Shown here piece after piece: positions 34,649-57,263 of a stretch of 64,000 nucleotides of DNA. The notes beneath the pieces are model-generated. The model made no database searches, was not told the DNA's origin, and saw only the letters and a program-made list of their open reading frames with translations. How positions within the stretch are numbered: the first letter of the stretch is position 1; each line of letters starts with the position of its first letter. Source of the DNA: Paratrimastix pyriformis (lineage: Eukaryota; Preaxostyla; Paratrimastigidae); the NCBI GenBank assembly GCA_027972325.1, contig JAPMOS010000061.1:122501-186500 (forward strand), read 5' to 3'. A program made the position numbers and the translations under genes.

Positions 34649-35285
34649 TCGCGAGTCGCCCCCCCCATTTGCAGCTGGACAAAAGAAGGTTCAGGCCAAC
34701 GTCACCATCGCTCACGTCCCCATCACTCACTGCCTGCAGCTGGGCAAAAAGAAGGGTCAGGGTCCCCTGCGGTGCCGTTCGTGGCCTTTTCTGCACTCGT
34801 TTCTCCTGGCCTTTTTTTGGAAATTTGCGCTCTGTGTGTCGTGCCGTTTCTCTTGATTTGTGTGTTGGTGGCACCAGACGTGTCTCGTCTCTTTGCCAGG
34901 GTGGCCTTTGCTGCGGCAAAATGTCGTCACGAACGACCTCGATTTGAGCATGTGAGAACAGGGTGGTGGTGGTGGTGGGGGGGGGGGGGGGGGGGGGGGG
35001 GGCAGGTGGCAATTACCGCCATTCTTCGGGGTTCTTCCCGCATGAGGGGGGGGGGGGGGGGGGGGGGGGTAATGAGGGCCCCATGTCCAACACGGGGGGC
35101 GCCTCCCACGCCCGGGAGAGAAAGAAACAGGAAATCGGAATTGGGAATATCGCGAAGGGTGGGATGGGGTGGGGCGGGGTGGGTGAGTGGACGGTCCACT
35201 ACTGGGTCACATGATGATGATGATGATGATGATGCCGATGAACAAAGAAGGACACAAGAAATTTAATTTGTTTTTTTTTCCTTTA
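34649..35285. other. Convergent intergenic stretch with poly-G tracts and a dispersed repeat
   Basis: This lies between the end of the LRR gene (plus) and the end of exportin-2 (minus). It includes a segment at 34790-34920 similar to 61440-61610, two runs of over 20 G (about 34976-35002 and 35047-35070) and a short GAT run at 35212-35233. No exon is seen. Confidence 0.6.
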
Positions 35286-46648
<11,363 letters not shown>

Positions 46649-46697
46649 TCGAAAATCAAAAAGAAAACGCCCTGAACAAAGCCACCATGTCTCGGCT

Positions 46698-46745
46698 CAG
46701 TCAGTCAGTCAGTCTCGTGTTAATGCAGCCTCGTGTGAGGCTAAC
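46698..46745 (-). repeat. Hairpin retroelement tail upstream of exportin-2
   Basis: This is the 44-base tail: GTTAGCCTC-acac-GAGGC hairpin, then TGCATTAACACGAGACTGAC and further GACT units. It directly follows the LINE 3' untranslated region on the same strand, so it is the 3' terminus of that element. It ends 50 bases before the exportin-2 start codon, in the sense direction. Confidence 0.85.
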
Positions 46746-48080
46746 TAAGGAGCCATGAGAAAGAAATCACAAAAGGTTTTATCCCCCAATTCCCCCGTCA
46801 CCTCATCACCCCCGATAGGCTTCGGCTCAAAATGCGTCGCATCTCATCACCCCCACCTCCTTCATCACCGATCCGGCTGGTGAGCCTCGGCCTCGTGGTT
46901 GCGCTTGGTCGGTATGCCACCATCCTAGGTCGCCCCGAAAGCAAGACAGGGAGAGAAAGTGGATGGAAGAGCGACGACCTCAGACTTCCCCCCCCTCCCC
47001 GCATGTTTTGAGGACGAGCCCACCGGCGAGCCTGACGCTGCCGTCGTCCACCCGCAAAGGAGAGGGGTTCGGTCGATTGCTATGTAGTGGAGGCCTCGTT
47101 CTGGTGGCCGCTAGTCTGCTGGATGGGCACAGCAGGCAGCCTTCCTTGGCTCAGCCCCGGTGGTGTCGTCTCCCGCCGGGCCCTCCGATCGCCGGCCGTC
47201 CGCGGTGGCTCGGCTCGTCGCACCTTGAGCAGTTGCAGCCGGCGCGCGTGGGCCTGGGCCAAGAAGTCTCCCGCAATCCGGTTGGCGGCCTCACGGGTCG
47301 GGCGCCCCCAACCAGCGGCCGGCCTCCCGATCATGACCTGCCACTTGTCCGCGCCCAGGGCCTCGAGATGGGCCCAGTCCGGGGCCCCCAGGACCGCATG
47401 GAGGCGGTCCCAGGCCTTCTTGCGGAGCTCCTCGTAGGCGGGGCACTGCTGGATGATGTGTTGGGCGTCCTCGAGTGGTCCCGCGTCGTTGCAGCAGATG
47501 CAGGCTCCCCCGCGCTTCGCCTCAGGTCTGTTCTTCCAGGTGCGCATGAACTCACCGTTCAGGTACATCCCTGCGTGCAGTTGGGCTGCTATGCGGCGCC
47601 CCGCCGGGCTCATGTCGTCCAGGTAGGCCTCGCTGTGGCCAAAGTCCTGCTTGACCTGCCGCAGGAGTGCCAGCCTTGGGTGCGAGTGGGCGTCCTCCAT
47701 CTTCGCGCCACTTGGCCTCCACATATGTGCGCACTCGCTTCCGGACCAAGTCCTTCCAGGCCCGGATGCCGATGGTCCGGATGGCCTCGTCCACCGGGCG
47801 CACCCCCGTGCCAAGGCCATAGTCCGCCATGACCGCCTCAGCAGCCCCGGCCCATTCGCCGATGCACTGGTGCCCTGTCCTCACCTCTGGGAGCTTCTCA
47901 CCCAGCTCCACCAGTTCGCGGACCAGGCGGCCCTGCGGCAGCAGCTTGATTCGAACATGATCTCCTGGGCCCGCAAGGCCGCCACCGGTATCAGGCCCAG
48001 ATCGGCCTCGACCGCTGCGGATGATGCTTGCCCCATACACTGGAGGGCATAGCAGGCGAAGACGCGTTGAACCGAGTCCA
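46698..48080 (-). mobile_element. LINE (non-LTR retrotransposon) 3' fragment
   Basis: The minus strand encodes the C-terminal end of a LINE ORF2. At about 48060-47950 is YALQCMGQASSAAVEADLGL, matching the usual 'avrgElG..p' block after the reverse transcriptase. At 47660-47100 is AAQLHAGMYLNGEFMRTWKN and the zinc knuckle CICCNDAGPLEDAQHIIQQC (C-x2-C...H...C). The coding part is in more than one frame and 5' truncated; the reverse transcriptase core is absent. A 3' untranslated region of about 290 bases (46746-47035) follows and ends in the hairpin tail. The last 240 bases of the UTR are shared with 52195-52435. Confidence 0.75.
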
Positions 48081-48960
48081 TTGCTCAGTCAGGTCGGCCA
48101 CTCGGGCCCCGCGGGGTGGATGTGTGCCGTGACTCGCAGAGTGGGTGCCCCAGTTTCCTGGGGTCTGGAACAAGGCTTCGAGAAATATCGAGCATTGATC
48201 AGGGCAAATACAATTAGCGCATAGACGGGTGGGCAAACTCAATCGGACATGAATCAAAAAAGTGGCCCTGGCCCGGGGACAACAGGGACAACGGTGCTGG
48301 GTGCATCATCGACGGGGCGAGTCGCCGACAATTCCTGCCCGAGCCATGATGAAATAGGCCCCTTGTGTACCAAACCTGCTCGATTGGCACTGAAGGGGAC
48401 GCACTGGCTTTTATATTTAGTTAGCCTCACGCGAGGCGGCATTAACACGAGACTGGCTGGCACCATCCCTAAAGGAGGCCACGAATGCAGGGGGCCACTG
48501 TCCACCACCCGAGGTCAGCGCGCACCCTCTGATTGGCCCTGTGCCGCACCACCACACCCACGCGAACCTTTGTTTGAGGAAGACTTGCGGCAGGGGAGGG
48601 GGTTATATTCCCAATCGGCAGGGGAGGGGGTTATATTCCCAATCGGCAGGGGGAAGGGGTTATATTTCCAATCGGCAGGGGTTATATTCCCAATCGGCAG
48701 GGGAAGGGGGATGGGTCGATCCTCGGGCAACATCGTCAAGAGGCTTTTTGAGCTTTCTTCCTCTTCAAGCTGGCGGAGTGGAAGGAGATCGGAATGAAAA
48801 TGAGTCGAACCGTTCGCTTTGGGGGGAGGAGGGGAGGAGGAGGAAACATGCGATGATGCCGATGGTGGTGGTGATGGTGATGATGAATGCCCTTGATGAT
48901 GCCCTTGATGATGCTCTTGATGATGCTTGGATGATGATGCCGATGATGGTTGGATGATGA
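48081..48960. other. Region downstream of F-box copy 1, with a second hairpin tail
   Basis: 48335-48830 is similar in patches to 52750-53130, the sequence just downstream of F-box copy 2, so it belongs to the tandem duplication. A hairpin tail (48420-48460, plus strand, GTTAGCCTCACGCGAGGC) is inserted in it. 48595-48715 holds four to five copies of a unit around TTATATTCCCAATCGGCAGG. The last exon of F-box copy 1 probably lies at about 48830-48760 on the minus strand. Confidence 0.5.
48420..48460 (+). repeat. Hairpin retroelement tail, isolated copy
   Basis: GTTAGCCTC-acgc-GAGGCGGCATTAACACGAGACTGG matches the tails at 29646-29689 and 46698-46745. It has no LINE body upstream on the plus strand, so it is a severely 5'-truncated insertion. 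The bases are absent from the homologous stretch near 52800. Confidence 0.75.
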
Positions 48961-49679
48961 TGTTTGGGGGCACAGACCGGACGGCCAGGTTCGGGTAATC
49001 AGCTCCGCAGAGGAGGAAGAAGTTTGAGGAAGCGTCGCACATTTCCCAGGGGCCCAAGGCCCGTCATGACCATCAGTCGACGCACCTGCCGCGCGTTGAG
49101 ACTGCGGGTGGAGTGGGGTGGAGTGGGGAGGTGGGGGTGGGTGGGGGAGGGTGGAGTGGGGTGGAGTGGGGTGGAGTGGGGTGGAGTGGGGTGGGTGGGG
49201 TGGGTGGGGGTGGAGTGGGGTGGGTGGGAGTGGGGGGTGGAGTGGGGGTGGAGTGGGGTGGGTGGGGTGGAGTGGGGGTGGAGTGGGGTGGGTGGGGTGG
49301 AGTGGGCGTGGGTGAGGGGATGGATGGTGGTGGATGGGTGGTGATGAATGGAGAGAGATATGGATGGTCCCGCGTGAATGTGCTCCAATATGCGGCGGGT
49401 CTGTGAGCGCGCTCGATTTTTGAAGTCTCCTTCACCTCGGCTCGCTCCACTCGGCCAGGTCTTATAAATAATGGGAGCCAGACCACTCCACGGGCGTGAA
49501 CGAAGTAGCGGGGGTGTGCTTGAAGAGGGGGAACTGCGGTCGGAAATCGTCGGCGTCCCGGTCTTCGGGCACGCCCCCGTCCCCAACGCAGTCTTCAAGA
49601 TCATCATCATCATCATCATCATCATCCCCACCAGCACCAGCACCAGCACCAGCACCAGCACCAGCACCAGCACCAGCAC

Positions 49680-49729
<50 letters not shown>

Positions 49730-49943
49730 GGATCCCACAACTTGTTCAGTTTGGCGAAGCCCAGCTGTTTCTGCCAGGCCCACTCCGCAGCGTCGGCACC
49801 GGGCCTCCTCGCATACTCCTCCGCCATGGGTGCCTGGCCAAGGCCATATCGCAGCCGGATCAGATCGGCACTGCGATCCACACGTGGGTGTCAGGAGTGT
49901 GTGCGTGTGATGCCAATGGATGCACAACATCTTCACGCAGGGG

Positions 49944-50024
<81 letters not shown>

Positions 50025-50805
50025 CCACCACCACCATCATCATCCAGGCATCGTCATCCAATCATCCAGTCATCATCGTCCAGGCGTCATCATCCAATCG
50101 TCATAATCATCCAGTCATCATCATCCGGTCATCATCCATCCAGACATCATCCAGTCGTCATCATCCAGATCATCATCATCATTCATCATCCAGATCATCA
50201 TCATCATCCAGTCATCATCATCATCCAGTCATCATCATCATCATCCGATCATCATCATCATCCGATCATCATCATCATCCAGTCATCATCATCATCCAGT
50301 CATCATCCAGTCATCCAGTCATCATCCAGTCATCATCCAGTCACCATCCAGTCATCATCCAGTCATCCAGTCATCATCATCATCCAGTCATCATCCAGTC
50401 ATCATCCAGTCATCATCATCATCCGGTGATGGGGAGACCTGATCTGCAGCTCGAGGAAGAGCGGTACTGAGCCGCGGCCGTTCTGCAGGCAGACCGGCGA
50501 GAGGTCCGCCTTGACCCGGCATCGCTTCCCTGTGGGAGTCGGCAGGCAGATCGAGGAGGAACTGGAGGTCAACCCCCGGCATCAACATCATCATCAACAT
50601 CATCATCAACATCATCAACATCAGCACCAACATGAACATGAACATGAACATCACCACCATTCATCCATCATCATCATCATCCGTCGTCTCCGGTGGATTG
50701 CTCCGCTTTGCCTGCTCGTCGTCAGGGCCACCATTTTTGTTGTGTCACTCATGCTGCTGCTTGGATGCTGGTGACGATGATGCTGATGCTGATGACGATG
50801 ACGAC

Positions 50806-50836
<31 letters not shown>

Positions 50837-50871
50837 CTGATGATGATGATGATTGGATGACGATGATGATC

Positions 50872-50917
<46 letters not shown>

Positions 50918-51258
50918 CGGATGATCGGAGTGGTGGTAATGATGATGATGATTGGATGATGATTGGATATTGATTGGATGATGGGTGGACCCTGACCATT
51001 CTCGGCGAATGTGGCCATATTGGCGAGCACCTCCTCCCAGGGGAGGTCGATTCGGACCAGGCTGTGAACCTCACTGCCGATGGGCCGAGTCGGAGGAAGA
51101 CCTGGTGATGGTGGTGGTGAGGTGGTGGGTGCAGCAGTAGTGTTGTTGGTGCGGTGTTGAGGTAAGGGGTTGGTCAGTTGACGGGACGCCCATTTCCAAC
51201 ACCGTCCCACGACACGCAATCAGGAAAGCGAACAAAAAGCTGTGATTGTGCTCGTGGC

Positions 51259-51291
<33 letters not shown>

Positions 51292-52155
51292 GAGACATTT
51301 CTGCAGCCAATCGGGCGGGGCGCAGAAGTACTCGCAGCGGAGCCGGCGGACAAGGGTGAGGGCGCGCTGCAGGATGGGATCAGTGCGTTGGTGGTCTGGA
51401 TGGGAACACGACAGGAGGATGGGGAAACGGGTGAGGATGGCGGGGTGGATCCGGAGGGGGGGTGGGTGGGTGGGACGGACCCTGCTCACGTAGGTGCGCA
51501 ATCTGGTCGACCAAACTGTGGATCGAACCCGCGATCGCAGGGGCCCGTCTCGTCATCCCTTCCTGAAGAAACAGAAAAGTGCGAGACAGAGCAGGGGGGA
51601 AGCATAAATACCCCCGGTAATAACAACAAACAGCAAATACACAAACCTGTTTGACGAGACTCTGGCTTGAAAGTCTGATCTTCTGCAATCGTGCCAGCTC
51701 AAGATGGAGCTTCTTCTCCAAGGGTTCCGCAATCTGATCGGCCATTTCCGCGCGCGTCAGTTGGACCCAATTCTGGACGGCTCTTGGTAGGTTCAGATAA
51801 AATTCCTGAATCGCAAGCTCGTGGGTCATCCGTCGAACCCGCAAAATCTCGAGGGAGCCATGCAGGATCTCATCCCAGAGCTGTGAGAGGAAGCAGGAGT
51901 GTGATGGTTTATTGTGATTTGGAAAACGCAGGCCTGGCCCTGGTCTTCCAGCGGGACAGTTGCAAAAGGGTTCTGATTGCTGCTCGCCGCGATGGCGGAT
52001 GGTGCTGGCGCTGGTGCGATGGTGCTGGCGCTGGTGGGGATTGTGGTTGTTGGCATCCGCAGAGTAGAGATCCCAAGTATCTGCGAGGTCATCTGGCACA
52101 GGGACCGAGAAACGAGCCTGGCAATGGCCGACTGAAGCGTCACCGCAGGGGCCAC
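48960..52155 (-). CDS. F-box-like gene, copy 1, lacking the F-box core
   Basis: Paralogue of the gene at 53.1-56.4 kb. The start MAPAVTLQSAIARLVSRSLC (52155) lines up with copy 2 but lacks about 40 codons, including the F-box core DLPQSIFALVVLHLF. Shared exons: 51880-51665 (DEILHGSLEILRVRRMTHEL, LPRAVQNWVQLTRAEMADQI), 51560-51480 (SIHSLVDQIAHLREQG), 51400-51295 (DPILQRALTLVRRLRCEYFC), 51100-50990 (GSEVHSLVRIDLPWEEVLAN), 50540-50440 (GKRCRVKADLSPVCLQNGRG) and 49880-49470 (SADLIRLRYGLGQAPMAEEY, QLGFAKLNKLWDPDDDD). A final exon follows at 49100-48980 (LGPLGNVRRFLKLLPPLRS). Triplet arrays fill the introns at 49945-50435 and 50580-50990, and also the acidic part of the 49.6-49.7 kb exon. Loss of the F-box suggests decay or changed function. 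Confidence 0.55.
49110..50990. repeat. Simple repeats in F-box copy 1
   Basis: GTGGAGTGGGGTGG units lie at 49115-49310 (G-rich on the plus strand). CAT, then CACCAG/ACCAGC hexamers, then CAT again lie at 49598-49730. CAT with AGTCATCATCC variants fills 49945-50435, CAACAT/GAACAT lies at 50580-50655, and GAT/GACGAT lies at 50772-50990. Confidence 0.85.
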
Positions 52156-52179
52156 ACCGATTAGGACGGAAAAGTCAAA

Positions 52180-53050
52180 TTCAGAGTCTCGCCCCTTGTG
52201 AGGCTAAAAGGAGCCACGAGAAAGAAATCACAAAAGGTTTTATCCAATTCCCCCGGCACCTCATCACCCCCGCCCGATAGGCATCGGCATCGCATCTCAT
52301 CATCACCCCCACCTCCTTCAGCACCGAGCCAGCTGGTGAGCCTCGGCCTCGTGGTTGCACTTGGTCGGTATGCCACCATCCTAGGTCGCCCCGAAAGCAG
52401 GCAGGAAGAGAAGGCGGATGGAAAAAGCGACAACCAGGACGGAAAAAAGAGAGCCCGATGACCCAGCACCGAAATTCCAACTCTCGTGCAACTCGAATGC
52501 CGGCGTGCGGATGGTGTCGGACACGCCGACATAGTGGCATGTTCCCCAGGGCAGCTTCCCGAAAAAGCTGTGGAGACCCCGAACCAGCCGGTCGTGACGA
52601 GCGGTGTAGAGACGGTGGTACTGTGTGCAGTCGCTGAGAAGGTGTGCAGAGCGAGCAGGTCCCCCCCCCCCCCCGGTGCGGGGCCCAGCCCACTTTGCCT
52701 TCGTGACGAGCTGGATGGCCCTCTTGACCCGCCTGAGGGGAGGAGAGGGGGGACCAGGGGTCACAAAAGGCCCCCTTGCGTACCAATTGCTCGACTGGCA
52801 CTGAAGGACGCACTGGCACGAGGCACGAGGCAGAGGGACACTGTCCGCCACCATCACCACCCTGTGCCTGTTGATCTTGGCCAGCCACCCTCTGAGTACC
52901 CTGCACCCCACCCACCCCACTGGACCTTTGACGAAGACGTACGGGAGGGAATGGGACATATATTCGAATGCGAGGAATGGGGTATATATTCCGGAGTTGG
53001 GAATGGGGGATATTCCGGGGAGGGCCGACAGCGAGGGGGAGGGGTCGATC
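52180..53050 (-). mobile_element. LINE-related fragment and shared 3' module
   Basis: 52195-52435 is about 85-90% similar by eye to the 3' untranslated region of the LINE at 46.7 kb. It ends, on the minus strand, in a degraded hairpin tail (TTAGCCTCACAAGGGGCGAG). Further upstream on the same strand (52700-52480) lies HLLSDCTQYHRLYTARHDRL, resembling the C...RH block near the end of LINE reverse transcriptases. That coding part does not match the other LINE, so two families may share one 3' module, or one element landed in another. The tail lies about 25 bases upstream of the start of F-box copy 1 in the same orientation. Confidence 0.5.
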
Positions 53051-53059
53051 CACCATCAA

Positions 53060-54727
53060 ATCGATTTATTTACGGCATACTTCTTCTCCAAGCTGGGGGA
53101 GTGAAAGGAGGTTGGAATGATCATGAGTTGAACCGTTCGCTTTTTTTTTGGGAGGGAGACGATGCCGATGATGCCGATGGTGGTTGGGATGGTATGATGA
53201 TGATGGATGATGGATGATGGATGATGGTGATGATGATGATGATGATGGATGATGATGGATGATGGTGATGGATGATGATGGTGATGGATGATGCTAATGG
53301 TGATGGATGCTGATGCTGATGGATGCTGATGATGCTGATGATGCTGCTGATGATGATGATGCCGCTGCCGATGATGATGATGATGCTGAGCCGATTGATG
53401 ATGCCGATGATGATGATTCAAATGCGGACAAGTAATCGGGATGATGAGAAGTGATGGAGAGGAAGTGAAGAGGTGGGAGGTGGGGAAGGGTTGGATGGAG
53501 GGGTGATGGAGGGGGGGGATCGAGGGTCCCGTGGGCACAGAACATGCGGGCACAGGGTTGGTGGGTTTGAAAGGACGAAAACGCATGGGAGGAGCAGACC
53601 ACAATTCGGGCGTAAAGGACTTATCTCGCTCGTCGAAGAAGTGCTTGAAGAGCGGAGAATACGACCGGAAAAGGCGGCGGGGTCCCGGTCTTCGGGCACG
53701 CCCCGGCACAGGCCTCAAGATCATCATCATCCGGATCAGCGGCGTCACGGGAAGTGACTCCAGCCCACAACTTGTTCAGTTTGGTGAAGCCCAGCTGTTT
53801 CTGCCAGGCCCACTCCACAGCATATGCATCATCGGGCTGCCTCGCATCCGCCACGGGTGCCTGGCCAAGGGCATACCGCAGCTGGATCGGATCCGCACTG
53901 TGACACCCACGCGGTGTCAGTGTGATGCCGGTGGGGGGCATGGGGCATGGGGGCATGGGGCATGGGGCATGGGGCATGGGGCATGGGGGCATGGGGCATG
54001 GGGGCATGGGGCATGGGGGCATGGGGGCATGGGGCATGGGGGCATGGGGGCATGGGGGCATGGGGGCATGGGGCATGAGCTTGAACTATGTTGATGGAGT
54101 GAGATGGGCAATCAAGGTCTGGCCGAACAGACTGGTGAAAACAAAAATGAGCTGGTGGATGAAAACCACCAGGATTTCCGCGAAAAAATGGAACAACTCA
54201 CGCGATCATCATCACCATCACCCGATCATTAAGATCCAGGCATATCATCCAGGCATTATCATCCAATCATCCAATCTTCATCGTCATCAGCTTCATCTTC
54301 ATGGTCATCCAATCATCATCGTCGGCATCATCCAGTCATCATCATCATCATCCAGTCATCATCCAGTCATCATCCAGTCATCATCCAGTCATCATCCAGT
54401 CATCATCCAGTCATCATCCAGTCATCATCATCATCTGGTGGTGGGCGACCTGATCTCCAGCTCGAGGAAGAGCGGCACGGAGCCGCGGCCGTTCTGCAGG
54501 CAGACCGGCGAGAGGTCCGCCTTGACCCGGCATCGCTTCCCTGTTGGAGTCGGCAGGCAGAGAGGAGGAACCGTCATCATCATCATCGCCGTCATTCAGT
54601 CATCCTCATCGTCCAATCATCCTCATCCTCATCCTCCCCCGTCATCCCGTCATCCCGTCATCCCGTCATCATCATCCAATCATCATCATCATCATACAGC
54701 AGCATCGTCATCATCCAATCATCATCA

Positions 54728-54762
<35 letters not shown>

Positions 54763-54775
54763 ATCATCATCATCA

Positions 54776-54834
<59 letters not shown>

Positions 54835-56407
54835 ATCATCATCCCAATCATCATCCCAATCATCATCCCAATCATCATCCAATCATCATCCAATCATCAT
54901 CCAATCATCATCCAATCATCATCCAATCATCATCCAATCATCATCCTCATCATCATCATCATCATCATCCAATCATCATACATCTTCTCCCGTCCGACGA
55001 TAATAATAATGATGGCGATTAGATGATGATGATGACTGGGTGATGATGGAGGATGATGCTGATGCTGATGCTGATGATGAGGTCCGGGGAGTGGAGCCCT
55101 GACCATTCTCGGCGAATGTGGCCATATTGGCGAGTACCTCCTCCCAGGGGAGGTCGATTCGGACCAGGCTGTGAACCTCACTGCCGATGGGCCCAGTCGG
55201 AGGAAGACCTGGTGGTGGTGGTGCAGTGTTGATGAGATGGTGGGTGCAAGGAGACGGTGATGCAACGTTGAGGCAAGGGAGGGGGATTGGCGAGTTGAAG
55301 GGACGCCCATTTCCATCACCGTCCCACGACACGCACAATCAGGAAAGCGAACAAAAGCTGTGATTGTGCTCGTGACTTGGGGGGGGGGGGGGGGAGACGG
55401 GGGGGGGGGATGTAGACATTTCTGCAGCCAATCGGGCGGGGCGCAGAAGTACTCGCAGCGGAGCCGGCGGACAAGGGTGAGGGCGCGCTGCAGGATGGGA
55501 TCAGTGCGCTGGTGGTCTGGAGAGACAGGATGGATGAGAAACGGCCCGGAGGGAGCCGGGGAGTGGGGGGCAGAGATTTCCGGGGGAGGAGACGGACCAT
55601 GCTCACGTAGGTGTGCAATCTGGTCGACCAAACTGTGGATAGAACCCGCGATCGCAGGGGCCCGTCTGGTCATCCCTTCCTGAAGAAACAGAAAAGTGCG
55701 AGACAGCAAGAGATTGGAGCATAAATACCCCCGGTAATAACAAAAACGCAAACCTGTTTGACGAGACTTTGGCTTGAAAGTCTGATCTTCTTCAATCGTG
55801 CCAGCTCAAGATGGAGCTTCTTCTCCAAGGGTTCCGCAATCTGATCGGCCATTTCCGCGCGCGTCAGTTGGACCCAATTCTGGACGGCTCTTGGTAGCTT
55901 CAGATAAAATTCACGAATCGCAAGCTCGTGGGCCATCCGTCGAACCCGCAAAATCTCGAGTGAGCCATGCAGAACCTCATCGCAGAGCTGTGAGAGGAGG
56001 CAAGAGTGTGATGGTTTATTGTGATTTGGAAATGAAGCGCAGACTTGGTTCCGGTCTTCCAGCGGGACAGTTGCAAAAGGGTTCTGATTGCTGCTCGCCG
56101 CGAGGGCGGATGCAGCCGAAGAAGAGGCTGCGATGGCGCTGGCGCTGGTGGGGATTGTGGTTGCTGGCACCCGCAGAGTAGGGATCCCGAGTATCTGCGA
56201 GGTCATCTGGCACAGGGACCGAGAAACGAGCCTGAGATTGCGGATACTGGCAATGGCCGACTGAAGCGGCGCTTCGAAAAGATGCAAGACGACCAGCGCA
56301 AAGATCGATTGGGGGAGGTCTGTCAAGGTCAAATGTGGAAACGGAAATTCAACGGCAGGAGCATCGAGGTCCTTGGTGCGGCGGCTCATCGTCACCGCAG
56401 GGGCCAC
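53060..56407 (-). CDS. F-box-like gene, copy 2
   Basis: Start at 56389 (MSRRTKDLDAPAVEFPFPHL) or 56407. The F-box is LTDLPQSIFALVVLHLFEAP then LQSAIASIRNLRLVSRSLCQ (about residues 27-66). An Ala/Ser-rich stretch follows. Later exons: 55990-55755 (DEVLHGSLEILRVRRMAHEL, REFYLKLPRAVQNWVQLTRA), 55680-55600 (SIHSLVDQIAHLREHG), 55515-55425 (DPILQRALTLVRRLRCEYFC, PDWLQKC), 55190-55090 (GSEVHSLVRIDLPWEEVLAN), 54545-54450 (RCRVKADLSPVCLQNGRG), 53900-53690 (ADPIQLRYALGQAPVADARQ, WAWQKQLGFTKLNKL) and a terminal exon near 53130-53060. Introns carry CAT repeats and, near 55380, poly-G (poly-C in the sense strand). F-box proteins bind Skp1 and recruit substrates to SCF ubiquitin ligases; the C-terminal half here is not a recognised substrate-binding fold. 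This is the most complete of the tandem pair. Confidence 0.6.
53155..55080. repeat. Simple repeats in F-box copy 2
   Basis: GAT/GATGCTGAT triplets lie at 53160-53420. A heptamer-type GGGGCAT array lies at 53937-54078. CAT with AGTCATCATCC units lies at 54200-54435. CAT and CAATCATCATCC units fill 54575-54985 and GATGCT lies at 55048-55075. They occupy the same introns as the arrays in copy 1, so the repeats predate the duplication and have since diverged in length. Confidence 0.85.
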
Positions 56408-56409
56408 AC

Positions 56410-57263
56410 CGATTATCCCTCCACCAGGACGGAAAAAAAGAGGCCGAAATACCGTTGCCCTCTTCCCTTTCTCCTCCCTCTAGTCCGGCATCACCGTCCC
56501 CGGAGTTTGAGAGCCGAACACGGGCCAGCTGTCAAGGCAATGGAAAAAGTCGATCAAAACACGCATCTGTCAAAGAGTTGTTGCGAAACTGAGAGTGCCA
56601 CCGATTCAGCGGTGTCCTCGTAGTCGTATTCCCCCTTTGGGGTCACGGAAGGTCGTCCGATCTCAGGAACGTTTTCGTTCAATCCAGCACGCTGTTCCCC
56701 TTATGGGCCCATCATCCCTCTGGAAGCTGTCCCCCGGCGTGCAGCTCGTGCCCGTCGTCCCACTTGGGATGACTTCCGAGGGAAGATCCCGATCTAGCAC
56801 CCGCTCCGAGATATGGTCGCCCTCGTTCCTTTATTCTCCCTCTATTCCGGCATCACCGCCCACGGAAGCACGGGCCAGCTGTCAGGCAATGCAGAAACTT
56901 AGATCAAAATCAAAACATCCTCCCCCTTTCTTCGTGCTTCTCCTGTCCGATTCAACGGTGTCCTCCTCGTTTTCGTTCAATCCAACTTCCCCAATAAGCC
57001 CGTCTGGAATTTGTCCCCGGAGTGCCGTTCGTGCCACCGCGGGGCCACCGGCCGGGAGGAGCCAACCATAGGGTCGTTGGCTTGGATCCCTCCGGAGTGG
57101 AAAGCAGGGCGAGAAGGTGGAGCTTGTCGTCTTCGCATCTTTCTTTCTGGAGATGGCCCTTCCGAGTCTTCCATCGTCAGGGCACCGCACCAGGCGAATC
57201 AGCCATCAGCCGGCCCTGAATCATCTCCTTTGACTGACAACCGATTTTCACCCAGGTGAAGGG
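56410..57263. other. Intergenic region between divergent F-box copies 2 and 3
   Basis: About 850 bases without a clear exon, of unusually balanced composition and free of microsatellites. It contains an imperfect repeat: TCTCCCTCTAGTCCGGCATCACC near 56470 and TCTCCCTCTATTCCGGCATCACC near 56840, each followed by ACGGGCCAGCTGTCA or a close form. The two copies (about 56430-56580 and 56800-56950) share about 100 bases. It probably holds the promoters of both genes. Confidence 0.5.
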
